DNA from: Rhytidiadelphus loreus
Taxonomy: Eukaryota; Streptophyta; Bryopsida; Hypnales; Hylocomiaceae
NCBI GenBank assembly: GCA_947034895.1
Contig: OX344762.1
Span: 9,305,501-9,369,500, forward strand
Length of the DNA stretch: 64,000 nt
Direction of reading: 5' to 3'
The notes under the pieces: generated by a model
Told to the model about the DNA's origin: nothing
The model's input: the letters and a program-made list of their open reading frames with translations, nothing else
The model's database searches: none
Translations under genes and position numbers: made by a program
Shown here: positions 46,146 through 58,176 of the stretch, piece by piece
Position numbering within the stretch: position 1 is the first letter of the stretch
Layout: every line of letters begins with the position of its first letter

Positions 46146-47655
46146 GAAACCCTACAATGGTGATATAAGTTGATTGCAAAATCGACCAAGGTCCGGTTGC
46201 AATATTCACAACCTTGCAACCAATCATAATGTGCCATAATTGTTCCTTAAACTCTGCGAACTACAACAATCTATAGTTGGGATTACAACAATCTATTGGT
46301 TAGGAATAGGAGGGTGATCAGGTATGGGTTGACTACCTTAACTAATTTCAAACACAAAACATATAGAAACCAATACCATGTACAAAAACATACATAAATT
46401 GATACATATATGAGTTTAGGGTCAAAAGGCAACGTGCAAGAAATAGTGCTTGTGTTAACAAACACATCATACAACATTTACAAGGTGTACAAAAACTTAA
46501 GGCTGCACTATAATATGCTTAGGGTTTATGTTCAAAATTTTAGGCCAAAACCTATCTATATTATAAAACTCAAATCTTGAAAATTGAACAAAAGAAACCA
46601 ACCTAACAACCTAATGAATGCATCACTATCAAATGAAATGCTAGTAACTTGCAACATCTATCATCTTCCAAGCTTCATCAACCAAAATTGTATACTTGTC
46701 ATTGAGAGTATAAAAGACATTGGATCCCACCTTGAATACTTCTAACAAGCCTATTGCGTAGTTCTAAAAAATAAAATAAAAATTGGCAAGGCTATTGTAA
46801 AAGAAATAGATAAAATTTAGTATTATTTTCTATCCTTCATTTTTTATAAACATCAAACACCCTATTATATTGATGCTAATTTTCTTTTAAGAATTGTCTA
46901 AATTTTACGACCAAGTAATTATAATAACCCTTCATTTGATTGCACGCTAATAAAAAAAATGGGAATGTACTCCTCAAAATAGTAGGAGAAGCTACATCAA
47001 TGGTGCCTAGTCATCCATCATGTCCATCACAACAAACATGTTGTTTGCAACAAATTACAATAGCCAAGCGTCATTAGTGATGCCATCTACATCATTAGTC
47101 TCGTTAGTAAGAAGAAGCTTACGAACTTCCACATAAGCAAATGGATATAAAAGAAATTGTCAAAATAAATGACTAATGCAAATGAATGACTTGTCCAAAA
47201 TGACTCAAAACCCAAAATTGGACTTAAGTCATTGTCCAATCATAAGTGTCCTAAATGTATGGTTTTGCAGTTATGAATGCCAATTCCAAATGGATTTGTG
47301 TGTGGTTGAAATGTTGGCCTTTGACGCCATCTAGTTGGGATGTTTGCTATAGCTTTTATTGGACGAGGGGGAGGGACATACAAACTTTTGTAAATTTTTT
47401 AACTTCTTAAGGAGTATAATCCTGAGTGATAAGTTGAACTATGGATGCTTTGTTGATGATATGTGGCTTGCTAGCTTCATAAGCCAGAGTTTCAATGGTA
47501 GGAAAACCATACCAAAATTCTTGTTGTATTGGGACTATGAGTAGAGCCATGGTGGTGATAGCCCCTTTGGATTTTTTCTGAGTAGATTGGCCAACTTTTG
47601 GAATAGTGCGCTTGTGCGGAATATTAGTGACTTCCATCTCAATCTCATCTAGCAC
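46146..47655. other. No supported gene
   Basis: AT-rich sequence with short open frames on both strands. Minus 47407-47655 (MLDEIEMEVTNIPHKRTIPK, then a KKSKGAITT phrase) reads like protein but is only 82 codons, with no recognisable domain. Confidence 0.4.
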
Positions 47656-48335
47656 TACAACAAAAGCAATGTTTTATGACTGCAAAAAACGACTGTAGTG
47701 AGTCGTAAAATAAAAAAATATGACTCGCACAGAAATTACTGTAGATGACTCGGAATATGACTGACTACAGTCGTTTAGAAGCAATTGCTTCAAACATCAG
47801 TCATATTGGCAGTCATATAAGTTGAAGGGTATAAATATCCATAATTAGCCATAGTATGCCAACAAGGCGTATATTTTGACTTTCTTTGACTTTTTCTTGA
47901 GTTGCCCGGGTAAATGAAAAAATCCTACGTGGAATATAACTGCGTTCAATCATATTTATTAATGATGTGGAATATGACTGTGGTCGGTCATTTTTTGTGA
48001 AATATGACTGCGTTGAGTTATATTTTTTGATGACGTGGAATATGATTGCGGTCAGTTATATTTTTTATTACTATGAAATATGACTGCATTGACTCATATT
48101 TTTTGATGACATGGAATATGATTGTGGTGAGTCATATTTTGCAGTCATGTGGAATATGACAGCGGTGAGTCATATTTTGCAGTCATGTGGAATATGACTG
48201 TGGTGAGTCATATTTTGCAGTCATATGAAATATAACTGCGGTAAGTCATATTTTTTGATGATTTGTAAAACGACTCTTCTCAGTCATATTTTTCAGTCAT
48301 ATTGAGAGCACCTAGTCATTTTTTGGAAATTATTA
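47656..48335. mobile_element. CACTA-like terminus with palindromic subterminal repeats
   Basis: CACTACAACAAAAGCAATG near 47657 looks like a plant CACTA end. From about 47935 to 48300 there follow about nine units of 38-45 bp, each with the small palindrome AATATGACTG..GAGTCATATT. Arrays of short subterminal motifs, where the transposase binds, are typical of CACTA elements. I could not find the opposite end or a 3-bp duplication, so the element may be truncated. Confidence 0.5.
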
Positions 48336-48339
48336 TGAT

Positions 48340-49035
48340 CATTATGTGACTCCAAGTAGTCATTTTTTTTATTGATATGTATTTTGAACTATGAATTGAA
48401 CAAATCATACAACGGTTGTAGGAAACCTAAGCATATTTGCAGTCATACATTAAAATGATTTAACAATTGAATAAAAGATTTTATGTAGTTAAAAACAAAC
48501 ACATATGATTTTAAAGATATATAAGAAACACTTATATTGGAGAGGGAATATATAAGAAGGAATGTGACTCCTTTCAATGACATTTATAATTTATTAGTCA
48601 CAAATACAAAATATGTATATCACAATGAATTATTTACACAAGTCAATAGAGACTATATTTCTTACAATAATATGAAGTGATTAAGTTGCAAGTAGCTTCC
48701 AACGACTTTGTTCCAATTTTGTTGCCTGCATATACAATTAAAGAAATAGGAGGTTAATTTTACAACAATAGAAAATGTGTAATACAAATTTAGGGTAAAA
48801 AGAATAACAATGGTAATGCAAAGAACAAGAAGAAAAAGGCAAAAAGTGCTAAAAGATAACAACAAATACAAGTTAAGATGCACAAGCAACAATAAGGAGC
48901 AACTACTAAGAGGTAACAAGAAACAACAAAAAAGAGTTAAGATGCAACAAAAAGAAACAAGAAACAAAAAGAGAGAACAAAATGTAAGAAATAAGAAATA
49001 AAAAGAAGAAAGAATTAAGATGCAAGAAGAAAAAA
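48340..49035. other. AT-rich, no gene seen
   Basis: Purine-rich sequence on the plus strand (AAGAAACAAGAAG-type words from 48800 on) grades into the following tandem array. The 133-codon minus frame here is a Leu/Phe/Ser/Cys-rich product of that simple sequence. Confidence 0.55.
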
Positions 49036-49270
49036 ACAAGAAGCAAGAGTGAAGATGCAACAAAAGACAACAACTCTCAGAAGTAAGAGTAATTCAAGAT
49101 GCAACAAAAGACAACAACTAAGAAGCAAGAGTGAATTCAAAATGCAACAAATCACAACAACTAAGAAACAAGAGTGAACTCAAGATCCAACAAAACACAA
49201 CAATTAAGAAACAAGAGTGAACTCAAAATGTAACAAAACACAACAACTAAGAAACAAGAGTGAACTCAAA
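49036..49270. repeat. 43-bp minisatellite
   Basis: Units containing AACTAAGAAACAAGAGTGAA, then CTCAAGATGCAACAAAACACAAC, recur at a 43-bp period (AGAGTG at 49128, 49171, 49214, 49257), about five to six copies. Outer units are diverged. Confidence 0.8.
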
Positions 49271-49865
49271 GAGACAAGATGTCGCAACGAGAATTTTTAG
49301 TTTTGTTAATTTATCTCAAAAATTGGATTGGAAGTTCTTTCCAAGAATTCCTATCCGGTTTAGGAATAAGTTAAAACTAGAAATTAGAAGAGGAATGGAG
49401 TTAGAGTCCTAACTGGATTCTAAGCAAACATGAAATCTGTCCAGACCGGATTTGTTTGGATCGGATTACATTTGTCTGGACCGGATTAGTTCTGGCAGAT
49501 TGGATTTGTTTGGAGCGGATTAGGTTAAACCGGATTAGGTCATGATGACCTAATTTGGCAACCCTGAGACTATATAAGGGGAGACCTCGCCAGTTAGTAC
49601 CTCTTTTCCAACCTTGTGCGTTGAGACTCGTTTTCACGTCTGGGTTGTTTTGTGCCTCTTCTCTGTGATTTTTCTTCAGATTTGTGAAGTAGGGCGTCAG
49701 TAGTAAGGAATTCTTTTGTGCGTTGCGGGGTTGAATTTCCGCAGTAGTAATTTTTGTTGCTTTCCGATCGTGACCAGTGAGGAAAAGTGAAGAACGGGAC
49801 GTGCAGCTAGGAGTCGAAAGTGAGGTAGTCTCGGGGAGATTTCTGAGCGCCTCAGAACTGCACCC

Positions 49866-50300
49866 ATGCCGCAACTACGCAGATCAAGGTTCAACTCAGC
49901 TGCAACAGAAGTGAAGCTCCGTAAGGTGGTTCCGATCATCCCTTCTACAGAACCGGAAAAGACCGCGTTGATGAAGGATCTCGCGACCATGGGGTGCGCT
50001 GGTCTGGCTAAGAAACCTTGGGGTTTCAAGGAGGAGCGAGTCGTCCGCGAGTTGTTGGAGAAGTTATTAAATCAATTTAATAATATTGTCAAAGGGAATC
50101 TAGCCCGCTGGACGGAAGAGCTATGGAGGGCAGTCTATAACTTTCGGTTGAAACACGATATTCGTTATTTAGGGAGTTTTCCTATCTCCCAATTTTGGTC
50201 GGTTTGCGCTGATCTGAATCACAGATTGGGAAACTGGAATTTTCGAATGGCCATAACTTACTCAAATTTTGTCCAAACTGGGCATATGAGGTGTTTTTGA
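49866..50300 (+). pseudogene. LINE ORF1-like protein, truncated
   Basis: 144 codons from ATG 49866. The basic N-terminus MPQLRRSRFNSAATEVKLRK leads to VVPIIPSTEPEKTALMKDLA and a helical GFKEERVVRELLEKLLNQFN, then FPISQFWSVCADLNHRLGNW. The frame runs into the foldback at 50199-50423 and stops. Position ahead of the reverse transcriptase suggests ORF1, but a gag-like origin cannot be excluded. Confidence 0.45.
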
Positions 50301-50423
50301 CATCTACAGATTTTGTAGATGTCAAAAAACACCTCATATGCCCAGTTTGGACAAAATTTGAGTAAGTTATGGCCATTTGAAAATTCCAGTTTTCCAATCT
50401 GTGGTGCAGATCAGCACGAACCG
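50199..50423. repeat. Foldback of ~110-bp arms, 5-nt loop
   Basis: The left arm (50199-50308) and right arm (50314-50423) are reverse complements at about nine positions in ten, with the centre near 50311 (GACATCTACA, loop GATTT, TGTAGATGTC). It interrupts the LINE ORF1-like frame. The inner ~70 bp are nearly perfect (CATATGAGGTGTTTTTGACA on the left). Confidence 0.9.
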
Positions 50424-50744
50424 CGCTGAACTGCATACTCCCCAAATCATGGAATTCTCCCAAAATAATGAATATCGTGTTTTGAGAGGTTCAGGGATGG
50501 CCAACCGGAAGGACAAGTATATTAAGGACAAGTTTTTGGGACCATCGAATCCGAAAGAATCCAAGACTTTTGTATGCGGGTGTATCAGAAAATTTCCTCC
50601 TTGCTCGCAGAGAGAGCTGGATGCATAGATCTTGCCAATCATGGCCGTCTTGCGAGCAGCTCCTGATTTGTTGTTTTCCCACGAAAATTGCTTATCCGAG
50701 CCGTTCTTAATATTGTCTGCTGACCATACATCCTCCACCCCCAA

Positions 50745-53444
50745 ATGGAGCAGATGTCCAAAGAGCATAATCAAGGGTTCATCATGCTACTGCCTAAAGA
50801 AGTTGACCAGACACTAATTAGGAATTACAAGCCTATCACGCTCTTACCAACATTTTACAAATTGGTGGCTAGAGTACTTGCATGGAGGCTCCAGAAAATA
50901 CTATCGGAGATCATTCGTCCGAACCAAACAGGGTTTGTGCGGGGAAGGAGTATCATAGACAACATATTCTTAGATCAAAAATCCATTCATTACACTCAGG
51001 AATCGAGGCAAAAATTGGTCCTAATGCTACGCAATTTTGAGAAAGCCTACAATCGTATTTCTTCGAGCTTCATGAGGAGCGTGTTGGAAAAATGAGGCTT
51101 TCACAAAGATTTTATATCTAGAGTTATGGCTCTTTATACAAATGCCACATCGGCGGTACTTGTAAATGGAGAAATTAGTGAACGGTTTGACATATCTCGC
51201 TCGGTTAGACAGGGCTGCCCATTGGCTCCCTTCTTTTTCATCGTAGTGATGGACGCACTAGGATTTATGTTGAATGATAAGAAATATGGAGCGAAAGGAT
51301 TCAGGCTCCCGAATGGAAAACAAGTATTGGATGTGTCTTTTGCGGATGACACATCACTCTATCTTTTAGGTATAGTTAGGAATCTAAACCGAATGTACAA
51401 AATTTTGGATACGTATTGTATAGCATCAAGATCTAGAGTCAACTAGGAGAAGACAAACGCCATCTGGGTGGCACAAGCGGATAGACCAATCAGATGGAAA
51501 GAGGATAAGGGACTGAAATGGGTTACAGATGGTACATGAGTTCGATACTTGGGCCCGCTCATCGGAGTCAATCTTCCCAAAGACGCTAATACAAAACCGT
51601 TACTAGAGTCAATCAAAAAGAAACTATGGTACTGGGCAGCCAAGAATGTATTGCAAGTAGGGAGGGTAATTATATGTAATCAGGTGTTGTTGGCTACCTG
51701 CTGGTACACAACCTCTTGTTGCAGAATTTCCCCTAAAAATTTTGACGTGTTAAAAGGACTTTTTACGCAATATTTATGGACAAGGAAGGATGGACCAAGT
51801 CACTGCGTAGCTAGAGTGAAATGGACGGCTTATATCACACCGTTAGAAGGTGGGCTAAGCCTCCTAGATCCATGTCTCGAAACACAGGCGCTCTTAGGAA
51901 AATTTGTTATCCGAGGACTTGCATTAGGGAGTGAGCCCTGGAAAGCCTTATTACGATATAAAATACTGAAAAGCAGGCCTCTTGGAGACGCCAAGTGGAA
52001 TCCATCCAACACTTGGATCTTTTTCAGTAAGGGCTTAGAAAAAGAAAATCACTCCCCTCTCATGGCAACATGCTTGAAGGCCTTCTTCTTGGTGCGGGGG
52101 AATTTACAACAAAGGCAACCTAAAACCGTCTCGGAAATCCTACGTCAATCTCTCTACGGGAATCCATTGACTCCGGAAGATGAGGAAAAACCGCTAGGAC
52201 TAGGACCCAATATTGGGCTCCACTTATGGGCAAAGGCAGGGATTAATCAAATTAGACACCTTTGAGAGGTAGACAGGCATGACTGGATGCCATTATAGGA
52301 GATAGCTAAATTACTACCAAAAAAGGGAGCAGTTACAGAGAAAAGCAGATTGCAAAGGATGAAAACTATTTTCCACATACAATGGGATCCGAGGGCCTAT
52401 CTAGACAAGAGAGAGGTGGAATGGGTATGGGATGCAGATTCAGAGGAGGTGTTTTATCACAGAAAATACCCAGATGGATTTGAACTCATCAAGAAGTTCA
52501 GCAGAGAATCAAACATAGAAAGACTCAAGATGGTAGAAGGAAGTTATGAGTTACCCACAAAGACCATGCTCCCTATAAGGATGATACTCTAGGAGGCATC
52601 TAAACGAACATTTTATCATTGTAATCTAGAAGAAATCCCGGTAGCTCCCAACTCTGTATGGTTCTTTCAAAAGGAAGCCCTATAGACACTTAACTGGGAC
52701 CCTGGAGAGTGGACATGGGACAAAATAGGTAAATTAAAAGAAGATCCATTCTTTGCATATATGGCCAAGAGAGGGTGTCTGCAAGGGTTCAAAACTAAAG
52801 GGGAATAGGCCATAGGAAACAAAAAACTTGAAAATTAGGGCCTATCAATGATACAAAGGAAGAAGTTATTCAAGAAAATCTGGCACCCAACTCGACCAAA
52901 GAAGCAAGCCATGCTAATATGGCAAATTCTAAACAGAGGAGTGGTCACGGGACAATGGTTATCATGGCGCATTCTTGAAGCGGATCACAACTACCCAATA
53001 TACGGCCATTACATGGAGACGACCTCCGATCTCTTTGAAGAATGCAGAAGCACCTGGGAGTTGTGGTTTAAGTTTAATTTTTTGGCTTTGGCCAACAGAG
53101 CCCCAATGATTATTGATTTGAATCAAGCCATCTTAGGACATCCAGATAGAGAATCTGAACCCTCTCTCAACAAATATGTATATTAGAACCAATCCTAGGA
53201 CTTTATGAGATCCTTTTTAATTAGATAGATATGGGTTGATAGGTGTAACTCCAAATGCAGTCAAATGGACTTTAGTATTAACAAAGTCATTAGCGCCACT
53301 TGGCTCTCTACGATCCATGCCGGCATGGCCGTGTGGCTTCAGATTAGGACTCAGATCAAAAGCAGAGAGAAACTTAGCTTAGTTCATAACCTCTCTGATG
53401 AAAAGTGGTGCCCGCTTTTTTGTTCCTCGCCCAAGGAAACCTAG
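50745..53444 (+). pseudogene. LINE reverse transcriptase and zinc-finger region, 12 nonsense codons
   Basis: A single frame spans about 900 codons with no frameshift. Motifs in order: IRNYKPITLLPTFYKLVARV, RPNQTGFVRGRSIIDNIF, SVRQGCPLAPFFFIVVMDAL, the catalytic FADD (51339-51350), a V-N-stop-EKT block, and a C-terminal IWHPTRPKKQAMLIWQILNR region typical of the plant LINE zf-RVT domain. Internal stops fall at 51093, 51444, 51537, 52263, 52296, 52590, 52683, 52806, 52836, 53184, 53196 and 53226. All are TAG or TGA, none TAA, and most contexts expect Trp. The element is dead. Confidence 0.85.
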
Positions 53445-53529
53445 CACTTCAAGCCTCCCGCCAACTTGTGTAATCCTATTTTTTTTTTAATTCAAGGGGG
53501 CCCTGCACCCCCGTCTAGCCCTTCGCGGC

Positions 53530-53746
53530 CACTAGGAGAAACCCATGTTTTTCGTAATGAACCCTGATTTTTTCTGACGCATTTTTTTTATGTCTAAGTT
53601 GACATTTAGTTGTTTTTATGTTTTTCATGACATCCAAATGATCTAATGAACATCATTAAAAACATAAAAACAACTAAATGTCAACGTAGACATCAAAAAA
53701 ATGCGGCAGAAGGCTCGTTACAAAAAAACATGGGTATCTTCTAGTG
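53530..53746. mobile_element. 217-bp CACTA-type MITE, copy 2
   Basis: Starts CACTAGGAGAAACCCATG and ends CATGGGTATCTTCTAGTG, flanked by the 3-bp duplication GGC (53527-53529 and 53747-53749). The interior is a long imperfect inverted repeat (AAAACATAAAAACAACTAAA on one side). It has the same length and architecture as 8860-9076. It lies between the LINE 3' end and the start of arm 2. Confidence 0.88.
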
Positions 53747-54222
53747 GGCTTTCACCAAAAAAAATGTTTTTTCGATACTTCTCCATTAGAATCAAAGTAG
53801 ATCTTGACTCCCTTTCAAATTTTAGTTTCATAGTTTGTAGTTTAAGCATCAACTTTGTTTTACACAAAATTAACTACTTATAGAGAGAATATAAGAGACT
53901 ATCACTCTCATTGAACCATTTAAACAGGTAAAGTAATAACAAATCCATACTGGTAGTTATATTATTCCAATACAAAAAACAGTGTTTGTCTCAAGTAGCT
54001 GTGTATAACAAGTAAATACTTAGATCGGCAAACTTCTTTAACCAATAATTGTAATAGTCTGACTAAAAACTGATTAGCACCAAGCAATTATAGACAGGGT
54101 TGTCATATCGGACGGGACGGACGGACGGTCCGGACACTCCGGACACCATTCATTTTTGAAGCTATGGAAATTTTCCAAGTGAAAAGTCGCTTCCAGCGTG
54201 GCTGTCCACATTGGAATCAGGG

Positions 54223-54470
54223 CGCGGACATGAAAGCCAGGGCGTGGACTTCTGGTCAAGGCGTGGACTTTTGGTTAGGGCGGGGACTTCTTGTTAGGGT
54301 GTGGACTTCTGGTCAAGGCGTGGACTTCTGGTCAGGGCGTGGACTTCTGGTCAAGGCAGGGACTTCTGGTCAGGGCGGGGACTTCTTGTTAGGGCGGGGA
54401 CTTCTTGTTAGGGCGGGGACTTCTTGTTAGGGCGGGGACTTCTGGTCAGGGCGCGGACATGAAGGAGGAC
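54223..54470 (+). repeat. 19-bp GC-rich minisatellite
   Basis: About 12-13 units of GCGTGGACTTCTGGTCAGG and variants (GCGGGGACTTCTTGTTAGG), with exact 19-bp spacing of GACTTC at 54361, 54380 and 54399. The period is not a multiple of three, so the 88-codon open frame through it is a by-product of the array. Confidence 0.9.
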
Positions 54471-54504
54471 AACGAAGGGGGGTTGAACTTCAACTTCACA
54501 TTTG

Positions 54505-57120
54505 AAATTGGCATGGGATTCCTCCTTCCTATGGAGAGGGGGAAACCATTAATGTAGTCAGCCTTTAATTTGAGCTTGGGGAATATTAACAAGTCAATGG
54601 CTGCATGAAGAGGTCCAACTACTTTTTGAGTTCAAAGACAATTCATGGAAGGATGTGGCTCCTTTCTTGTGCCTCACTTGGCCTTCTTGGCTTCCCCAAG
54701 GACTTGAGAACTAGTTCCCACCTATAAAAAAATAGATTTCAGAAAATGAAAATTAACTTGTACACTTGCCCAAAAAAAAATGAATTGGATGCTAGAAGTT
54801 TTTGGATTTCTAACGGAAGACAAGGTACACATTTAAAAAAATTCAAGTTGAAAGATGCATTTTTTAATTCTCCAAATAGAAACTAAAAGGGTTCAGAGTT
54901 CAAAAAACAAATCAAACACAAGTTATATTTTGTAGACTTCTAATTCGATGGATTTATTTTTGGTAATAGGGGCTACAAGGGTCTGGAATTCACATCATTA
55001 ATGTATTACAATGTATTCAAATGTAGTTGAAGGATTTATTTTTGAAAATAGAGGCTACAAGGATTTGGAAAGGAAACAAAATGCAAGTGGTTTGGAAGTA
55101 AGTTCAAGGCTTTAGTCTTGTTACTAGATGCTACAAGGGTTTGGATTTCAAATCAAATAGAAGTTATGTTTTGTTTAGTTATAGTTGAAGACTTGAAGAC
55201 TTTATGACTTTATAGTGTTGGTAAATTGTTGCTGCAAGTATTTAAAATTCAAATTAAATACAAATTAAATGTTATGTACTTGTAGTTCAAGGGCTTCAAG
55301 TTGTAAGTACGGGTTATAAAGGTTTGGAAATCCCTTCAAAAACAAGTTTATAATGCCGCGGAGGTCCCACATTAAACTTTGGTATGAATTTAGTCATGGG
55401 ATTCTTCCTTTCCATAAAGGAAGGAGAACCAATTAATGTAGTCAACCCTTAATTTGAGCACGGGGAATATCTTCAAGTCAATGGCTACATTAAGAGGTCC
55501 AACCACTTTTTGAGTTCAAAGACAACGTATTGAAGCATGTCACTCCCTTCTTGAAGTCGGACTTCAATTTCTTGCCTTCATCAAGCACTTGAGAAGTAGG
55601 ACCCATGTAAAGTTGAAAACCAAAAAAAAATTAGAAAATGAAATTGAACTTCCAAACAAGAAGGACAAAATTTGTATGAAAAAAATCCCAAAGGGTTTGG
55701 AGTCCTAATGAAAGTCAAGGTACATGTTTTTATTAAATCGAATTCAAGGGTTTATATTTTATTCTTCTAAAGAAAAAGTATTTGTGATTTTGGATTTGAA
55801 GTTTACAAATCAAACCATTACCAATGTATACTTCTCAAGGTTTTGGTTTAAGTCTTCGTTTTTTTAATACGAAGCTACAAGGTTTCAGATTTAAATCAAA
55901 TACAAATTATAATGCTTTAAAATATGCTTGAAGGGTTTTTTTCCGGAAAAAAAGGCTACAAGGATTTAGGTCTTGAAGACTTTAACAACAAATTCTTGTA
56001 ATGGGAAAAATAAAAGGGGTGGGTATTGAAATGAAATACTAGTTAAGTAATTTTTTAATTCAAGGGCAATGGTTTATTTTGCATATGGGGATAGCAAAGC
56101 AATTTGGGTCTTTGGGAATGAAATGAAGCATTACCCAAATTGTTTACGATTTCAAATATTCAATCATTGGACTCCACCCTTTAATTTGTGTAATGGGATC
56201 CTAGAACTCTAAACTCTAAAGTCTAGGACTTAGGAGGGGTGGGTATTGAAATGAAATACTAGTTAAGTGATTTTTTAATTCATGGTCAACAGTTTATTTA
56301 ATTATTTTGGTCATGGAATCTTCAAACCCTTGGAGGGAGTTCAAAATTGGCTTGGAGGGAGTTGAAAGAGGGAGTTGAAGACTTGCTTTAAAATTGGAAT
56401 TTTGAGTGGACGTCCGCGCCCCGGCGTCCGCGCCCCGGCGTCCACGCCCTGTCCAGACGTCCACACCCTTGTCCACACGTCCACGCCCCTGTCCACACGT
56501 CCACGCCCTGACCCTGGAGGAAAAAATATGCAAGAATTCCATCTACCAACGATGGGGGGGAGTGAAATTGGCATGGGATTCTTCCTTCCCATAGAGAGAG
56601 GGAAAGTGGGAAACCAATTAATGTAATCAACCATTAATTTGAGCCCGGGGAATATCTTGAAGTCAATGGTTGTATTAAGAGGTCCAACAACTTTTTGAGT
56701 TGAAAGACAATTCATGGAAGGATGTGTCTCCTTTCATGTGTCGCCCTTGTCCTTCTTCGCTTCTCCAAGGACTTGAGAAATAGTCCCCACACCCAAAAAA
56801 TGAGATTTCTAGAAAATTAAAACTAACTTGCACACTTTCAAGAAAACAAATATAATTAAATGCTAGAAGTTTTTGGATTCGTAACGGAAAACAAGGTACA
56901 CATTTTTTTAAATTCAAGTTGAAAACTTAAAGGATGAATTTTAGAGTTCTCCAAATAGAAACTAAAAGGGTTTGGAGTTCCCTAAAAAAATGAAACACAA
57001 GTTATATTTTGTAGAGTTCTAATACTTCTCAATTATTTTTTATAATTGGATCTACAAGGGTTTTGAATTCACATCATTAATGTATTACATTTCCGATACC
57101 CTATAGTTTTTATAAATTCA
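54505..57120. repeat. Three diverged direct repeat units (~0.9-1.2 kb)
   Basis: Units starting near 54505, 55385 and 56561 share ordered landmarks: CATGGGATTC.TCCTT, ATTAATGTAGTCA, TTAATTTGAGC, GGGGAATAT, AAGTCAATGGCT, AGAGGTCCAAC.ACTTTTTGAG, and CAAGGACTTGAGAA. The first and third are closest, each also preceded by a GC-rich minisatellite. This points to internal amplification of a minisatellite-plus-flank module inside the hAT element. Confidence 0.7.
56403..56515 (-). repeat. ~20-bp GC-rich minisatellite, second array
   Basis: Units of CGTCCACGCCCCTGTCCACA and CGTCCGCGCCCCGG. On the minus strand these give GTGGAC-type words like the 54.2-kb array, which suggests that the two arrays are inverted relatives. 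Confidence 0.75.
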
Positions 57121-57284
57121 TTCATGCAAGTTTTTAAATGGATCTATCTTACATATAAAATTTAAATGTCCAATTTTCTCCCACTCCCACCCTTCTTCAC
57201 AAATTTTCTCTTCCATCTACTGCAACTATGTATGGGGTAGACATTGTGAAATTAACAATAATCAATTGAATTCAAGTGGCAATT

Positions 57285-58172
57285 TTTAATCCATAAAGGC
57301 CAATTGTCCATTGAATGAACAATTGAAACTTTGGGTAGGTCCCTATGAAGTCAATTTTGGTCAAATGTTCATAAAATTTTGACACAAGATGTGAACATGT
57401 ATCTTCTTAGTGGAAATATAATTTCTTTCTATTCTAATTTTTTTTGGTAGCCCTTGCAATTTGAGCATCTTTGGGGCGTCTTTTGCAAAAAATCTCATCA
57501 ACTATTGAAATTTGGCATTTATGTTACTAATAAAATATGGCATACAATTATCAAAAGTAATTTAGTTCTCAAATCACATTCTCAAAGGAGTCAAACTTTA
57601 TTAGCTATGTTAGGGTGGCTTCAAGAAAAATAACCTTTTCTTCTAACCTCAAGCCCTATTATCTTGCAATATGTGAAGTCAAAGTTTTTGAAAATTTTCC
57701 CAAATATTCTAAATATTTGTCTCTAATATTTAACCATTTGGATTCCAAATTAAAAAATATCTCATTGCACAAGAAATCATCAAAAAAAGACTAGTGTATT
57801 GCCAATGCATTTAACCTCTTTGCATTGCAAGTTGATTCAGACTTTTTATGAGTGAATCCAACATCATATATTTATGAATAGTCAAAATCCTCATTTTTGT
57901 GTAGACCAAATATTTTACTCTAAGAGGGCTTGAAGTTTGTTGATTCTAGTTTGCAAGAATGAAAATAAAGATTTTTTTTCTCACTTCAAACATTATAATC
58001 TTTCAATCCACATGGTCAAATGGGCTGAAATTATTTCTACACGTTGTTATAACTACATAATACACTTTTTTACAATTGGATTTTTTTCAAATAATTTTTT
58101 ATTTTAGACAATGCATCAAAATTAGCAATTTTGGATTCTTCCTCTTCCAAAACACCCTCTAGTCTTTAGGGG
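57285..58172. mobile_element. Possible TTAA-bounded element, nested in hAT
   Basis: The right end TCTTTAGGGG|TTAA (58173-58176) matches the terminal pattern of the 20.3-kb element. A possible left end is TTAATCCATAAAGGCC at about 57284. The body does not obviously align with the other copies, so it may be a related family or a chance pairing of ends. Confidence 0.3.
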
Positions 58173-58176
58173 TTAA

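Larger units (their letters stand above)
49430..53525 (+). mobile_element. Decayed LINE (non-LTR retrotransposon)
   Basis: A 5' region with repeated GGATTTGTTTGGAtCGGATTA-like words and a TATATAAGG (about 49574) precedes an ORF1-like frame. A reverse transcriptase and a C-terminal zinc-finger region follow, with a T-rich, then GGGGGCCC end near 53480-53520. No endonuclease domain is visible between ORF1 and the reverse transcriptase, so the middle is deleted or rearranged. A CACTA-type MITE inserted directly after it (53530). Confidence 0.8.

Noticed and set aside
47935..48300. Palindromic repeats resembling a CRISPR array or operator array
   Set aside because: The intervals between palindromes are themselves repeated and not unique. 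They fit transposon subterminal repeats.
48662..49063. 133-codon Leu/Phe/Cys-rich minus frame resembling a membrane protein
   Set aside because: It is antisense to purine-rich simple sequence (AAGAAACAAGAAG) and has no conserved motif.
49036..49270. Regularly spaced 43-bp repeats resembling a CRISPR array
   Set aside because: The units are contiguous with no unique spacers and the context is a plant genome, so it is a minisatellite.
49430..49870. TATATAAGG-containing 5' region read as an LTR
   Set aside because: No second copy, no TG..CA ends and no primer-binding site, while a LINE reverse transcriptase follows in the same orientation.
54087..54095. Reading the duplication of the 6.2-kb element as 9 bp (ATTATAGAC), which would suggest Mutator
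   Set aside because: The ninth base is the C of the element's own CAGGG start on the left and the natural next target base on the right. Symmetrical CA..TG ends with 8 bp fit hAT.
54164..54430. 88-codon Gly/Trp-rich frame
   Set aside because: It is a by-product of the 19-bp minisatellite, whose period is not a multiple of three.
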